Shown: piece after piece, positions 27,500 through 36,983 of the stretch
Numbering within the stretch: position 1 is the first letter of the stretch
Layout of the letters: every line of letters starts with the position of its first letter
NCBI RefSeq assembly: GCF_019443105.1
Contig: NZ_JAHZIJ010000005.1
Coordinates: 124,001-188,000, forward strand
From: Paenibacillus oenotherae
Lineage (GTDB): Bacteria; Bacillota; Bacilli; Paenibacillales; Paenibacillaceae
Reading direction: 5' to 3'
DNA: 64,000 bases
Program-made: the position numbers and the translations under genes
The notes under the pieces: generated by a model
What the model was told of the DNA's origin: nothing
The model's input: the letters and a program-made list of their open reading frames with translations, nothing else
The model's database searches: none

Positions 27500-28450
27500 T
27501 TATGCCTCCTTGTTATGCCCATCATCATGAAACGAAGATTCTCTCACGGCATATTGCCGGAAATGCGATACTTGGCCAATAATACGTATCAGGTATTCAC
27601 CAACAACTCCAAAGGAGATTAAGATCAAGCCAGAAAACACACTGATCAGCGCGATTATACTCGCCCAGCCCACTTCATTAATCCAGCCAAAAATTTTGCC
27701 GCATACAACATAAATCGCGATAAGAAGCCCCACTATAGCAAAAATAAAGCCATTAATACTTATAAATTGCAAGGGAATCGTTGAGTAATTTACAAGCAGG
27801 TTCAATGCCAGCTTATAGCTCTTTTTTAATGAGTAGTTGGATGCGCCATATTTTCTAATATCATGCTGTACATCTATATTTATTATATTGGTTGTGCTGC
27901 TGAGAATTAAAGCGTCAATCATTGGATTCGGGCCCTTTGAAGCAATAATTGCGTCTACTAGCGGCCGATTAAGAATCCGAAAGCTGGACATCTTAAGATC
28001 CGCTGGCTTGCCAAAAATAATCTCGAAGCATTTACCGATAGCATAACTGCCCAAATTGCGGTACTTGGCATGCTTTTTTTCTAAAGGCCTGCCGATGATG
28101 CAGTCATAGCCTTTCTTTATTTCCGCCAGGAGTCGTGGTATCTCTTCGGGTGGATTTTGAAGATCATCATCCATTGTAATGATATATTTTCCGCTTGCAT
28201 GATTCAAACCGCACATAATCGCATTATGCTGCCCAAAATTTCGCATTAAACGCATAATTTTAAAGCGCTTGTCTCTCCTGTGCAATTCCTTCATAACCTC
28301 ATAGCTGTTGTCTTTACTATGATCGTCAATCAAAATTACCTCATAATCAAGTTCTTGCCCTCCTCCTGTCAGCGCACTTGAAATGCGCCTCTGAAGTTCT
28401 TCCAATCCAGCAGAACTATTATAAACAGGAATTATTATTGATATATCCAT
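27500..28450 (-). CDS. GT2 polyprenyl-phosphate sugar synthase (DPM1/ArnC/GtrB-like)
   Basis: Such enzymes attach a sugar to undecaprenyl phosphate at the cytoplasmic face, creating a donor that is flipped outside. The 316 residues begin ISIIIPVYNSSAGLEEL and show VILIDDHSKDNS, NFGQHNAIMCGL and the metal site ITMDDDLQNPPEEIP, which is diagnostic for this subgroup. Two C-terminal membrane helices (about 230-285) anchor it. I chose the ATG at 28448-28450 with a GGGTGGG site 10 bases upstream; an ATG five codons earlier has none. It fits with the small flippase-like protein and the GT-C-like protein of the operon. Confidence 0.9.
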   Translation of the reverse strand: MDISIIIPVYNSSAGLEELQRRISSALTGGGQELDYEVILIDDHSKDNSYEVMKELHRRDKRFKIMRLMRNFGQHNAIMCGLNHASGKYIITMDDDLQNPPEEIPRLLAEIKKGYDCIIGRPLEKKHAKYRNLGSYAIGKCFEIIFGKPADLKMSSFRILNRPLVDAIIASKGPNPMIDALILSSTTNIINIDVQHDIRKYGASNYSLKKSYKLALNLLVNYSTIPLQFISINGFIFAIVGLLIAIYVVCGKIFGWINEVGWASIIALISVFSGLILISFGVVGEYLIRIIGQVSHFRQYAVRESSFHDDGHNKEA

Positions 28451-28484
28451 TGTTAGACGACCCACCCATTTAAAATAATTTATC

Positions 28485-30725
28485 TTATTTCTTTACCTGA
28501 GAAAACTGCTGATGGAAGTCGAGCAAGTAATAGTTGCTGTCTTCAACTCTAGTTGTGATATTATTCGCGGCAAGCTCATCAACTACACTCATAAAAGCAG
28601 AATCATTCGGTTGAACCGCGTTCTTCGAGATAATAGCATACCTTGTTTGAGCAAATTGCAAGTACTTCAACACCGCTTCCTTTGAATTCAATAACTCAGG
28701 ATTGCCAAAACGCGAGGCAACATGCCCATAATCCTCAAATCGACACGCTAGCTGATTCAGAACAATTTCAGTACCGTCTTTATCCACTACGCCGATACAG
28801 TTTTCTATATCTTTTGATTCCTTGAGATATAATTCAATATTTTCAAGTCCTTCATTTCTTAATGTAGTCGCTTTGGTTGTTTCTGATTCAAAGTTGCTTT
28901 GAGTAAAATTCATAGCAAATGCTGAAGTTCCCCAACTCCAGGAGAAATGGGAAATTAAAGTTACAAATGATTGTACGGGTAAAAACATCAATAAAGACAG
29001 CAATATCGCCTTTTGCAGATTCGACTTCCCTTTATTGATAACAAAAGCGGAGGCCAGCACACAAAAAATAATCGCGACGATATAGTAATTCCCATCTCCC
29101 CCTTGAGGAAATGTCGTTATATAATACAAAGTACTTATAAAAACAGGAGAAAACACTAAAAATAGCACCAATGATCTCATTTTCTCTCTTTTTTTAAGTT
29201 GAAACAAAACAATAACAAATACTGCCACTAGCAATAACAGAGAGTAATTTCCAGGCCACACCATTATATAATGAGTGTATCCCGTAGGATCGAATATTAT
29301 TTTCATCCAATGAGTAAGAAGCTCTTTTTTTTCATTAAGTACAAAATCATCAGAACTCCCCATTAGAGGATATTTGATCTGAAACCCTAATTTACTCCAC
29401 AGACTTCCCAATATCGGGTATAAAGGATACCCCGTGAGTTTATAGGTTCTATAAACGATAGAAAGAATAACAAAAACAGCCATACTCAGTACAACTATAC
29501 TGATGCTATTCCATTTCTTGTTTACCGGTATGTTTACAGGATGACTGCCCGATTGAGCATTTCTCCGATTTTTTCTATTGACGTATAGGAAATAAACGAA
29601 GAATCCAAATACAATTAACGGCACGTACATAAAACTTGAGATTTTACCCCCTAGCGACAAACAAAAACCCGCGAGAGAGTAGCATATAAATGCGTTGTCC
29701 TTCTCCTCGAACCATTTCCACAAATAATAAGTGCCCATAATTATAAAGAACGCAGTAAACAGATCCATTTTGGCGGTCGATGCCATGTTCGCTATCGCAG
29801 GCGTGGATGCAAGTATGGCTATTAATGCCGTATTAATGCGGGCATGACTCGATACTCTTCTCAAAAAAACGAACACCAGTATCAGCAACAGCCCAAACAA
29901 GATGACATTTAGCGACGAGTTAAAGCTGTACTCTCCCAGATCACTTAACGGAATGCTGAAAAACTCAAACAGCTTTGGATAATAGTGCACAATCATGACC
30001 AGACCCAGTTGATCGAAAAATGAATGCGCGCCTACCAATACCTTTTCAGGACGCAGCCCATACCAAATCGAGTCATAATCTAAAGCACGATTGGTTTTTG
30101 CAAACTGCATAAGCAGCATAACACTAACAAAACTAAAGCCAACTTGGGCTGATTTGCTGATTTGCGCACTCTTTCCAAGCAAATAAACAGATAGCGGCAG
30201 CTTATACGAACGAAGCGGGAATATGGCCCCCACAACTAATACCACTGTCAATACTCTTAGAGTGTTGAATGATCCCAACCCCAAAAAGGATAAGATCAAA
30301 GCAAGGGTACTCCATAACGTAATCCCAACAAGAAAGGAATTCAGGTAATACTCCAGGCTTCGAGCAGGATCTTCCGTATTCTTTGCTTTGAACAAGCACT
30401 TGAGCTTGCTGCCGATAATAATAATGCCTTCAATATAGGCTAATGCCGTAAGAGCAGGCAGCAAAACCTGATTCCGCTGCAAGTATAATCCTGCTACTGC
30501 CACAAAAATTATGATTGCCGCATACCTATTCAATTTAGTTAACAATAGGGCACAGAAAATCAAGAAAACAACAAGCAGCTCCAAGCCGCCTTCAACCGTT
30601 TCCGGTTGAACGGAATGCCATCTGTAAGTGCCTAATATGATATTGTGTAAAGTCTCTATATTACTAATCGCACAAATCATTGCTATAAAAACAATACCAA
30701 TAATGCTAATTGTGGACTTCGACAT
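28485..30725 (-). CDS. Polytopic membrane protein, putative GT-C glycosyltransferase
   Basis: The 746-residue protein has about 12 predicted membrane helices and a soluble, extracytoplasmic C-terminal domain (about 620-746). A short acidic loop DYDSIWYGLRPEKVL (about residue 215), between helices, resembles the first-loop Asp motif of GT-C enzymes that use polyprenyl-phosphate sugars. I do not recognise a specific family, so the role is inferred from topology and from the DPM1-like and flippase-like genes nearby. Composition is AT-rich. It is separated from the downstream GT2 gene by 34 bases and from the tandem GT upstream by none. Confidence 0.65.
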   Translation of the reverse strand: MSKSTISIIGIVFIAMICAISNIETLHNIILGTYRWHSVQPETVEGGLELLVVFLIFCALLLTKLNRYAAIIIFVAVAGLYLQRNQVLLPALTALAYIEGIIIIGSKLKCLFKAKNTEDPARSLEYYLNSFLVGITLWSTLALILSFLGLGSFNTLRVLTVVLVVGAIFPLRSYKLPLSVYLLGKSAQISKSAQVGFSFVSVMLLMQFAKTNRALDYDSIWYGLRPEKVLVGAHSFFDQLGLVMIVHYYPKLFEFFSIPLSDLGEYSFNSSLNVILFGLLLILVFVFLRRVSSHARINTALIAILASTPAIANMASTAKMDLFTAFFIIMGTYYLWKWFEEKDNAFICYSLAGFCLSLGGKISSFMYVPLIVFGFFVYFLYVNRKNRRNAQSGSHPVNIPVNKKWNSISIVVLSMAVFVILSIVYRTYKLTGYPLYPILGSLWSKLGFQIKYPLMGSSDDFVLNEKKELLTHWMKIIFDPTGYTHYIMVWPGNYSLLLLVAVFVIVLFQLKKREKMRSLVLFLVFSPVFISTLYYITTFPQGGDGNYYIVAIIFCVLASAFVINKGKSNLQKAILLSLLMFLPVQSFVTLISHFSWSWGTSAFAMNFTQSNFESETTKATTLRNEGLENIELYLKESKDIENCIGVVDKDGTEIVLNQLACRFEDYGHVASRFGNPELLNSKEAVLKYLQFAQTRYAIISKNAVQPNDSAFMSVVDELAANNITTRVEDSNYYLLDFHQQFSQVKK

Positions 30726-32624
30726 TTATGTTCTCCTTAAAGCATCTTGATTCGACAATTCCTGAACATGCGCTATTATTGCCGACTTTTCTAATCCCTC
30801 GACATTCATTAACCGATGAACAAAAGGATCATTAATAATCAGTTGATTTCGCTTGTAGAAATTAACCAGGGATTGAATGAATCCTTCGTTATTATAACGG
30901 ACTCGCATGTACTCTTTCTCTTTGTTAACCTGAGCTTTGTCGTGCATGATGTGGTAATGGTAAACTTTGGATGTTGGACAATTTACCATTCTATAGTTTA
31001 ATTTGGCAATTTGCAGAGCAACATCGTTATCCTCGAATGCATTGATATATCCTTCTGAGTAATCCAGATGATCAACTACCTCTCTCTTGAACAAGGTTGC
31101 TCCCCCCGGAACCCAGCTGCATTCATGCCATAGTGCTGTACTCACTTCATTCTCGTCTTTATCTGTATCTGTTAGCAGGAAGGTGATAAACCCTTCAGAC
31201 AGAGCGTATGAGGCACCATTAAATTGAATCTTGCCCGTCGGGAAAACAGTTTTACAGCACACAGCACCGATATTCGGACTTTGCTCGGCTCTGGTTATAA
31301 TCTCTTCAAACCAGCCCTCTGTAACCAGAATATCATTGTCGAGATTAATAATATAATCTCCTTGTGCTAACTTCGTCGCTGTTCTTCTGCCGCCCGGACA
31401 TCCTAAATTTCGATCGGAGTAATGAATCGTGACCCCATCGATCGCTTCTACATGATCCTTTAGATATTGTACCGTTTCAGGTGTTGACGCATTATCAAAA
31501 ATAATGATCTCATGCGCAACTTTAACGGTATCTTTAATCGATTGCACACATTTCAACGTCATTTCCATTTTTTCAAAAGACAAAATAACAAAAGAGACCA
31601 GTTTATCAAGATTTCCATTTCGAATCTCGATACGCTGTCTGATTTCGCTTTTTATTGTCGTTACGATTCCTTCGATTCTTGCGGCCGCTTCTTGCGTCGT
31701 CTGTTTATCATGTATCCGATGGTGGTAAACAGGTTCAGGCAAGTATGCAAACGCATCCTGATAATGAAAAGCTGTTTTCAAAGCAATGTCATAATCCTGC
31801 GCTCCATCAAATCTCGACTCATGCAAGCCGATTTTGATAAAGACATCTTTGTGTATCATTTTCAGATGGCTTGTGTACATCCCGACTAATAGCTCCTGCA
31901 AATAGTTAGATGTCGGTCTGGACCGGAACGTTTCGACCTTGCTTGTACCATCTTTTTCAATCTCATTGTAACGGTCTGTATACCCGTAGACCGCGCCCTC
32001 TTTGGCTTTCAGACAAGCCATCAGTTTCTCAATCGCCTCAGCATCGAGCCAGTCATCGCAATCAAGGAAAGCAATCCAATTGCCGCTTGAATGAATAATA
32101 GCCTGATTCATCGTCTCGCTGATACCGCAATTGAAATCATTCCGGATATATTTGTAATTCGGGTGATGAGTGAAGCTTTCAAGGATAGTTGCAACAGCTG
32201 GATCAGGGGAACAATCATCGACTACAACAACTTCAAACGAGTGATACGTTTGGGCAAGCGCACTATGTATACACTTTTCCAGATAAGGGACGTTATTGTA
32301 TACAGGTATGATGATGGATACTTTATCCCCTTCATTCTGATTCGTGGAATGGAGTTCTCCTTGCTTATTATCCTTTCGTCCCTTACCGCTAAATTTGGGC
32401 AGTCGAAGGGAGTCGCGCAGCTTGTAATACTTCGACATTACTTTCCATCCATTGGAATTATATATGCTTTGCAATAATGTGTTCAAGTCTTCAGATAACG
32501 ATTTGTAATGGGTTGTAGAAGCCGTCAACCGCTCTCTTTCTTCATTGAGATATTGAATCTGCTTCGCCTGTGTGCTTATGACACGTTCAAGTTCTTTAAT
32601 GTTATCCTTGTCCTCACTAGCCAT
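30726..32624 (-). CDS. Tandem GT2 glycosyltransferase with N-terminal coiled coil
   Basis: This 632-residue protein has two complete family 2 domains. Residues 5-45 form a predicted coiled coil, followed by a basic aromatic motif (SNGWKVMSKYYKLRD, about 55-70). Domain one (about 100-320) has VSIIIPVYNNVPYLEKC and the metal site AFLDCDDWLDAEA. Domain two (about 345-600) has SFVILSFEKMEM and IINLDNDILVTEGW. Two active sites in one chain suggest addition of two sugars or alternating linkages of a repeat. The coiled coil may dock it to the coiled-coil protein encoded at 34446. Sugar specificity is unknown. Confidence 0.87.
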   Translation of the reverse strand: MASEDKDNIKELERVISTQAKQIQYLNEERERLTASTTHYKSLSEDLNTLLQSIYNSNGWKVMSKYYKLRDSLRLPKFSGKGRKDNKQGELHSTNQNEGDKVSIIIPVYNNVPYLEKCIHSALAQTYHSFEVVVVDDCSPDPAVATILESFTHHPNYKYIRNDFNCGISETMNQAIIHSSGNWIAFLDCDDWLDAEAIEKLMACLKAKEGAVYGYTDRYNEIEKDGTSKVETFRSRPTSNYLQELLVGMYTSHLKMIHKDVFIKIGLHESRFDGAQDYDIALKTAFHYQDAFAYLPEPVYHHRIHDKQTTQEAAARIEGIVTTIKSEIRQRIEIRNGNLDKLVSFVILSFEKMEMTLKCVQSIKDTVKVAHEIIIFDNASTPETVQYLKDHVEAIDGVTIHYSDRNLGCPGGRRTATKLAQGDYIINLDNDILVTEGWFEEIITRAEQSPNIGAVCCKTVFPTGKIQFNGASYALSEGFITFLLTDTDKDENEVSTALWHECSWVPGGATLFKREVVDHLDYSEGYINAFEDNDVALQIAKLNYRMVNCPTSKVYHYHIMHDKAQVNKEKEYMRVRYNNEGFIQSLVNFYKRNQLIINDPFVHRLMNVEGLEKSAIIAHVQELSNQDALRRT

Positions 32625-32659
32625 TTGTCATATACCCCGCATTCGTCACGATTTATGTC

Positions 32660-34438
32660 TTATTTTGTTCGGAAGGACTGCTTGGCTCTGTCTAGCATTA
32701 GCCCAACAATTTGCTTGAAGCTTTTGTTCTTTAACTTGTACCTGACGGTTGATATAGCCTTGATTCTCTTCTCTCCTTCCTCTAGTTCCACAGAAGGAAT
32801 TTCTTTCAATATATCTCTATGTTTATCCAGAATTTTCTGATGGGCGGCTTGCAGCAATATCTTGCGGCTGCTATACTCACGATTCTGATAAGGCACTTTA
32901 TATACCGAGGTTGCCTTGTCCACATAAACAAATTCATGTGATGCCGCATAGCGAAGCCAAAGATCCCAGTCTTCCAAATATTCGAAGGATTCATCCATTC
33001 CGCCTAATTCATCATATAATGATCTAGAGAACAAAACGGTTTGAATCGGAAAAAAGTTTCTGTAGAGCAGGACACGCCGGTTAAAGTTCTCACGATATAC
33101 GATTCTTCGATCCTTGATTTCATAGCAGTATTCAGGTGAGGTTGATTCTACTTCGGTATAGGCTTCATACGCCAGTGAATAGGCCGCTCGTTTCCCAGAT
33201 GCAATGATCTCATTATACAGTACCTCAATATGCTCTGCGAATAATAGGTCATCATCATCCAGAAAGCAAAAATACGCCCCTCTGGCATGCTGGAGTGCGA
33301 GGTTCGCAGCACGTGTCCGCCCTGATTTTCCACTTGTGCATCTATACGTAATGTTGAGATCAGCAAAATCCTTGTTGATCATCCATTCCGAAGCATTCAT
33401 CCCATCCTCGACAACAACAACTTCCAAAGAAGGATAAGTTTGATTTCTAATACTTAATAATGCTTCTCTCAATACTTCCGGGCGCTCTGTCGTCCTCACT
33501 AATATCGAGATCAATGGAGCTTCTCCGGCTATGGGCTTACTTGTATAAAAAGCTCCTTCTCTCGCCAGCTCATACTCAAATCGATTGAAAACAGGCTCGA
33601 ACGGAGCCGAGAAGTTTGAACCAGTGCGCCTCATCCTATATTTCCTGCTCCAGCCAAAGCTCTTCAGAAGCTGTGCAATCAGCGACATTACATATCCTTT
33701 CGGCCTAATGAAAATTATCGCAGCCAAATACCATACGTACCCTTCCGCGATATCCTTCAACCTGCCGAATTTGAACCTCAGCCTCAAGTTGTTCACAATA
33801 CTTGAATACTGCTGCAGCGGCTTTACTATTCCGGGCGACGAATACGAATAGTGTTTCACAACGCTTGTGGGAACATATTGCAGCTTATAGCCTCTTTGGC
33901 GGAACCTCCAGCTTAGATCAACGTCTTCCGCGTACATGAAGATAGATTCATCAAACCCTTCACATTCTTCAAAAACCTCTCTGCGGACCAGACAAGCAGC
34001 AGCACTGCACCAAGTTGTCTCTAAGCTTACAGGATTATACCATTTTGGATGCTCATAAGGAACCTGCCTCATCTCCCACATAGCTGTAACGCTTTCGCTT
34101 TGAATCACCGCACGCTTCAGTTCGAGCAGAGCATCCTTATAAAGCTCGGTGTCGGCATTTAACAGCAATATATAAGGATTAACAGTACATTTGACACCGT
34201 AGTTATTAGCGGAGCCAAACCCGCAGTTCTTCTGCAGCTGTACACATTGATACCCGCCGAATTGCTCCTTGTCCGGATAATTCTCAATGATGTCCACCGT
34301 CTGATCCTGAGATCCGTTGTCAACAAATGTAACCGAGATGTCACTGTTCATATAATCTGCAGCAAGGATGCTATTCAGACATGCCGTTACCCAACGTGAA
34401 GAATTATAGGTGACGATTATAATGTCCAGTTTTTCCAC
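32660..34438 (-). CDS. Tandem GT2 glycosyltransferase
   Basis: The 592 residues hold two family 2 domains. The first (about 1-230) has LDIIIVTYNSSRW, NCGFGSANNYG and YILLLNADTELY, the pattern of rhamnosyltransferase-like enzymes, and FMYAEDVDLSWRFRQRG. The second (about 305-560) has PLISILVRTTERPEV, VVEDGM and the metal site CFLDDDDLLF, typical of chain-extending GT2s. The start is GTG after CAGGTGA. It lies 8 bases after the kinase-like gene. The two domains probably add two different residues of the glycan repeat; specificity is unknown. Confidence 0.87.
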   Translation of the reverse strand: MEKLDIIIVTYNSSRWVTACLNSILAADYMNSDISVTFVDNGSQDQTVDIIENYPDKEQFGGYQCVQLQKNCGFGSANNYGVKCTVNPYILLLNADTELYKDALLELKRAVIQSESVTAMWEMRQVPYEHPKWYNPVSLETTWCSAAACLVRREVFEECEGFDESIFMYAEDVDLSWRFRQRGYKLQYVPTSVVKHYSYSSPGIVKPLQQYSSIVNNLRLRFKFGRLKDIAEGYVWYLAAIIFIRPKGYVMSLIAQLLKSFGWSRKYRMRRTGSNFSAPFEPVFNRFEYELAREGAFYTSKPIAGEAPLISILVRTTERPEVLREALLSIRNQTYPSLEVVVVEDGMNASEWMINKDFADLNITYRCTSGKSGRTRAANLALQHARGAYFCFLDDDDLLFAEHIEVLYNEIIASGKRAAYSLAYEAYTEVESTSPEYCYEIKDRRIVYRENFNRRVLLYRNFFPIQTVLFSRSLYDELGGMDESFEYLEDWDLWLRYAASHEFVYVDKATSVYKVPYQNREYSSRKILLQAAHQKILDKHRDILKEIPSVELEEGEKRIKAISTVRYKLKNKSFKQIVGLMLDRAKQSFRTK

Positions 34439-34445
34439 TGTTTGA

Positions 34446-35951
34446 TCACCTGTTTTTCTTCCATGTTCTTTGTGCAGCCCTGAGAGGCGCAGTCAGCTTC
34501 CAAGAATGCGAGTTCTCCATTAGCTGGACATTCATTAATAGCTCCCTGTTGCGGCTTTCCAGCTCCTCGATCGTACGCTCTAGCTCCTCTTTTTCCCTCT
34601 CGACCGAATCCAACTTCACCATCAATTCCGCAGTTGACTTTTCTAACCCTGCAACATTTCCCGCCATCTCATCGAGTTCTATTTGCAATTGATGATTCGT
34701 ATCCTCGACCGTTTGCTTCTCTTGCTCCAATACAGTTGATTCTTGCTTTGAGGAGATGATGTAATCGACAACGGCAGCAGGGAGCACCTTTATAACCCGC
34801 ATAGAAATCTTTACATGAAAATCACCTGTAATCTGCCGATTAATTTTGAAGAAGAGATGACTATTGTCAGACAGAGCAATCATCTTCAAGGAATCTGCAC
34901 TCTCTAGCCTGATCAGATCGTCGCTGAAGGTTATTCCTTCAAAATGGTTATCTGTATTTGCCACTTCAGCAGGCACTGTACTTTGTGCTTCTTGAAGCTG
35001 AACTGCCTTCACTTCAATTAATGCCGGAAAATTCGCTGGATCGATTCGGATATGATCATCGAATTTCTCTTCAAAGCTGTAAACCAGGTTCTGATATTGC
35101 TCCCCTGCATTTATCGACAATTCTTTCACATACGTATACACCCGGTCAACGGGCAAATATACGCCGACAGCCACTTGGTTGTCTAATGTGGTTTGCACAA
35201 GCTGTTCTGTCGTGTAGCCTTTTTTCTCGTAGGCCGTATAATCCTTAATTCCGTGCACATATTTCTGAAAATGGGTTTCTTCCATCTCAAGAAATATATT
35301 GTGCTTGTCTTGCGTAATTCCTACGACATCACATAATTCTTCAAATTCAAACAGCGCCCGAACTTCATATTGATGTTTGACCCAAAAAGCGTATACACTA
35401 CGCCATATAATATAAAGAGACGGGATCTTGAAAGGGAAAACCCACTCACAATCAAGAATGACGATATTTCCCTCTCCATCAGAAATAACATTATCAAAGA
35501 TCAAATCGATGTTTGCAGGCATCAAGCAATTCGAATCCTCAATGGTCAGTTGTACGCCAAAAACTTCATGAAACCCCTCATCTGAAATGAATTTCTCTAT
35601 TACAGGGGTTTGCAGCCCATTTAATACACGTACAAAATCACGCAACTCAGCAATAAAGCGCTCCTTGTCCTTAAGTACGATCAGCCGATGCAATTTATGA
35701 TCCCATGACTCGCCTTCAATAAAGGGATAATGCAGTTCATTTCCTCTTATCTCTGGAACGAGCACACTAACATTGCTGTATTGCTGGCCCAATTGAACAG
35801 AATTTCGATGAATGTTTTCGACATGTTCCCGTGCTGAAGGCGTCAGCGCTCTCTTCCGAACCATCTTCCGGCCATCAACTTCATATATTGAGGTTTCTAA
35901 CTGAAATTGCGCCAATCTCTCGCGTGTATATTTTGAATAGAGGATTTTCAT
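34446..35951 (-). CDS. Kinase-like protein with C-terminal coiled coil, putative glycan chain terminator/ruler
   Basis: I do not recognise a single named family. The N-terminal half (about 1-230) looks like a degenerate protein-kinase/LPS-kinase fold: an acidic pocket PANIDLIFDNV, followed by VILDCEWVF (about 145-172), is in the place of the catalytic D..N and metal Asp. A middle domain (about 270-400) looks beta-rich. Then a coiled coil of about 85 residues, rich in Glu/Leu heptads, ends in a basic, aromatic tail (SHSWKLTAPLRAAQRTWKK). The start ATG overlaps the methyltransferase stop (ATGA) and has AAGGAGG 10 bases upstream. Methyltransferase, kinase and coiled coil in that order resemble WbdD of E. 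coli O9a, split over two genes. This is an inference from layout. Confidence 0.6.
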   Translation of the reverse strand: MKILYSKYTRERLAQFQLETSIYEVDGRKMVRKRALTPSAREHVENIHRNSVQLGQQYSNVSVLVPEIRGNELHYPFIEGESWDHKLHRLIVLKDKERFIAELRDFVRVLNGLQTPVIEKFISDEGFHEVFGVQLTIEDSNCLMPANIDLIFDNVISDGEGNIVILDCEWVFPFKIPSLYIIWRSVYAFWVKHQYEVRALFEFEELCDVVGITQDKHNIFLEMEETHFQKYVHGIKDYTAYEKKGYTTEQLVQTTLDNQVAVGVYLPVDRVYTYVKELSINAGEQYQNLVYSFEEKFDDHIRIDPANFPALIEVKAVQLQEAQSTVPAEVANTDNHFEGITFSDDLIRLESADSLKMIALSDNSHLFFKINRQITGDFHVKISMRVIKVLPAAVVDYIISSKQESTVLEQEKQTVEDTNHQLQIELDEMAGNVAGLEKSTAELMVKLDSVEREKEELERTIEELESRNRELLMNVQLMENSHSWKLTAPLRAAQRTWKKNR

Positions 35952-36868
35952 GAATGCCCAACCTCCTTCTTCTTGCAAAGAATTAAAAAGGAGTTGGCAA
36001 AAAAGTCGAATTTATTATTCTTAATAAGATTCTCAAGCACTAGATTCTCATTGAACATACGCAAGCGATCGGCATCATAAGCAGGAAATTCACCTTTGAT
36101 TTGTCCCGATCGCGGCAAGTAGGTATCAGAAAAGATTTGATTGGGCATTTTGTAGTCAGGCATTGGATAATAAAACTCAATATCCATAAAACCCGTATCC
36201 AACAATAGCTTCGTTATCTCATCTTTACTAAAAGTCGCAACACCATCCTGATGCGGATAATTCTCCAGCCCATCGAAGAAGCGCCCTGTATGATCTTCCC
36301 TGGCCCCAGCCCAATACTTCAGCCCGAACTTATTTTCTATCGCAATAATTAACTGCCCATTATCCTCCATCAACCCGGCAATCTTCCGCAGAAAAGAATG
36401 ATAAGGATTCTCTTCCTCTGTAAACCTGCCAGCGTACTCTAGAACACCAATGAGCGTTACAATATCAAAAGAAGTTTCAAATGAAACATCGTTCAAATTC
36501 CCAACCATAATCTCCAGATTACGATGATGCTTATATCTGTTCGCAATAATTTTCGCTCTCCGCAAGGATAGCTCAACCGCAACAACTTCTGATGCCTTTT
36601 CACAAAGCACACCCGTTATCGCGCCACAGCCTGCCCCAATTTCCAATAACTTGGAGTTCTCAGGAAAGTCGATCCACTCTACGATCTGCCTTCTTACAGG
36701 TGAGAAATGATACAATATGGGCCAACGGTCATCTTTGGAAATAACGTCTTCCAGATCAATTTCTTGCTCTGCAATGCCAAGAATTTCATCCTCAATACTT
36801 CCGTCACTATATACCGAATGTCCGTTATAATAATCTAAGTTGATCGTCACATTTCCAATCTTGTTCAT
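35948..36868 (-). CDS. Class I SAM-dependent methyltransferase of the glycan operon
   Basis: The 306-residue protein has a Rossmann methyltransferase core with motif I LLEIGAGCGAITG (about residue 75), an acidic end to strand 2 (VVAVELSLRRAKI), motif II FDIVTLIGVLEY and LIIAIENKFGLKYWAG, a segment common in methyltransferases of polysaccharide loci. I chose the ATG at 36866-36868, 7 bases after GGAGAG; a TTG five codons earlier is less likely. It is the first gene of the long minus-strand operon that runs to 16370. With the adjacent kinase-like protein it may cap the glycan chain. A sugar O-methyltransferase acting on the repeat is the alternative. Confidence 0.83.
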   Translation of the reverse strand: MNKIGNVTINLDYYNGHSVYSDGSIEDEILGIAEQEIDLEDVISKDDRWPILYHFSPVRRQIVEWIDFPENSKLLEIGAGCGAITGVLCEKASEVVAVELSLRRAKIIANRYKHHRNLEIMVGNLNDVSFETSFDIVTLIGVLEYAGRFTEEENPYHSFLRKIAGLMEDNGQLIIAIENKFGLKYWAGAREDHTGRFFDGLENYPHQDGVATFSKDEITKLLLDTGFMDIEFYYPMPDYKMPNQIFSDTYLPRSGQIKGEFPAYDADRLRMFNENLVLENLIKNNKFDFFANSFLILCKKKEVGHS

Positions 36869-36910
36869 TTCGTTTCTCTCCAAATCTTTAGTATCCGTGT
36901 ACGCCTACAG

Positions 36911-36939
36911 TTAACATAAGCTATATGATACTATATAAT
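36911..36939 (+). promoter_or_regulatory. Sigma-A promoter of the epimerase gene
   Basis: A -35 TTAACA (36911-36916) and a perfect -10 TATAAT (36934-36939) are 17 bases apart. The start codon is 45 bases downstream, preceded by AGGAGG. The divergent methyltransferase operon starts within 45 bases of the -35, so the two promoters probably influence each other. Confidence 0.8.
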
Positions 36940-36983
36940 ATAATCTAAAACGACATGTATTTGTAGTTCCTAGGAGGGAAATC

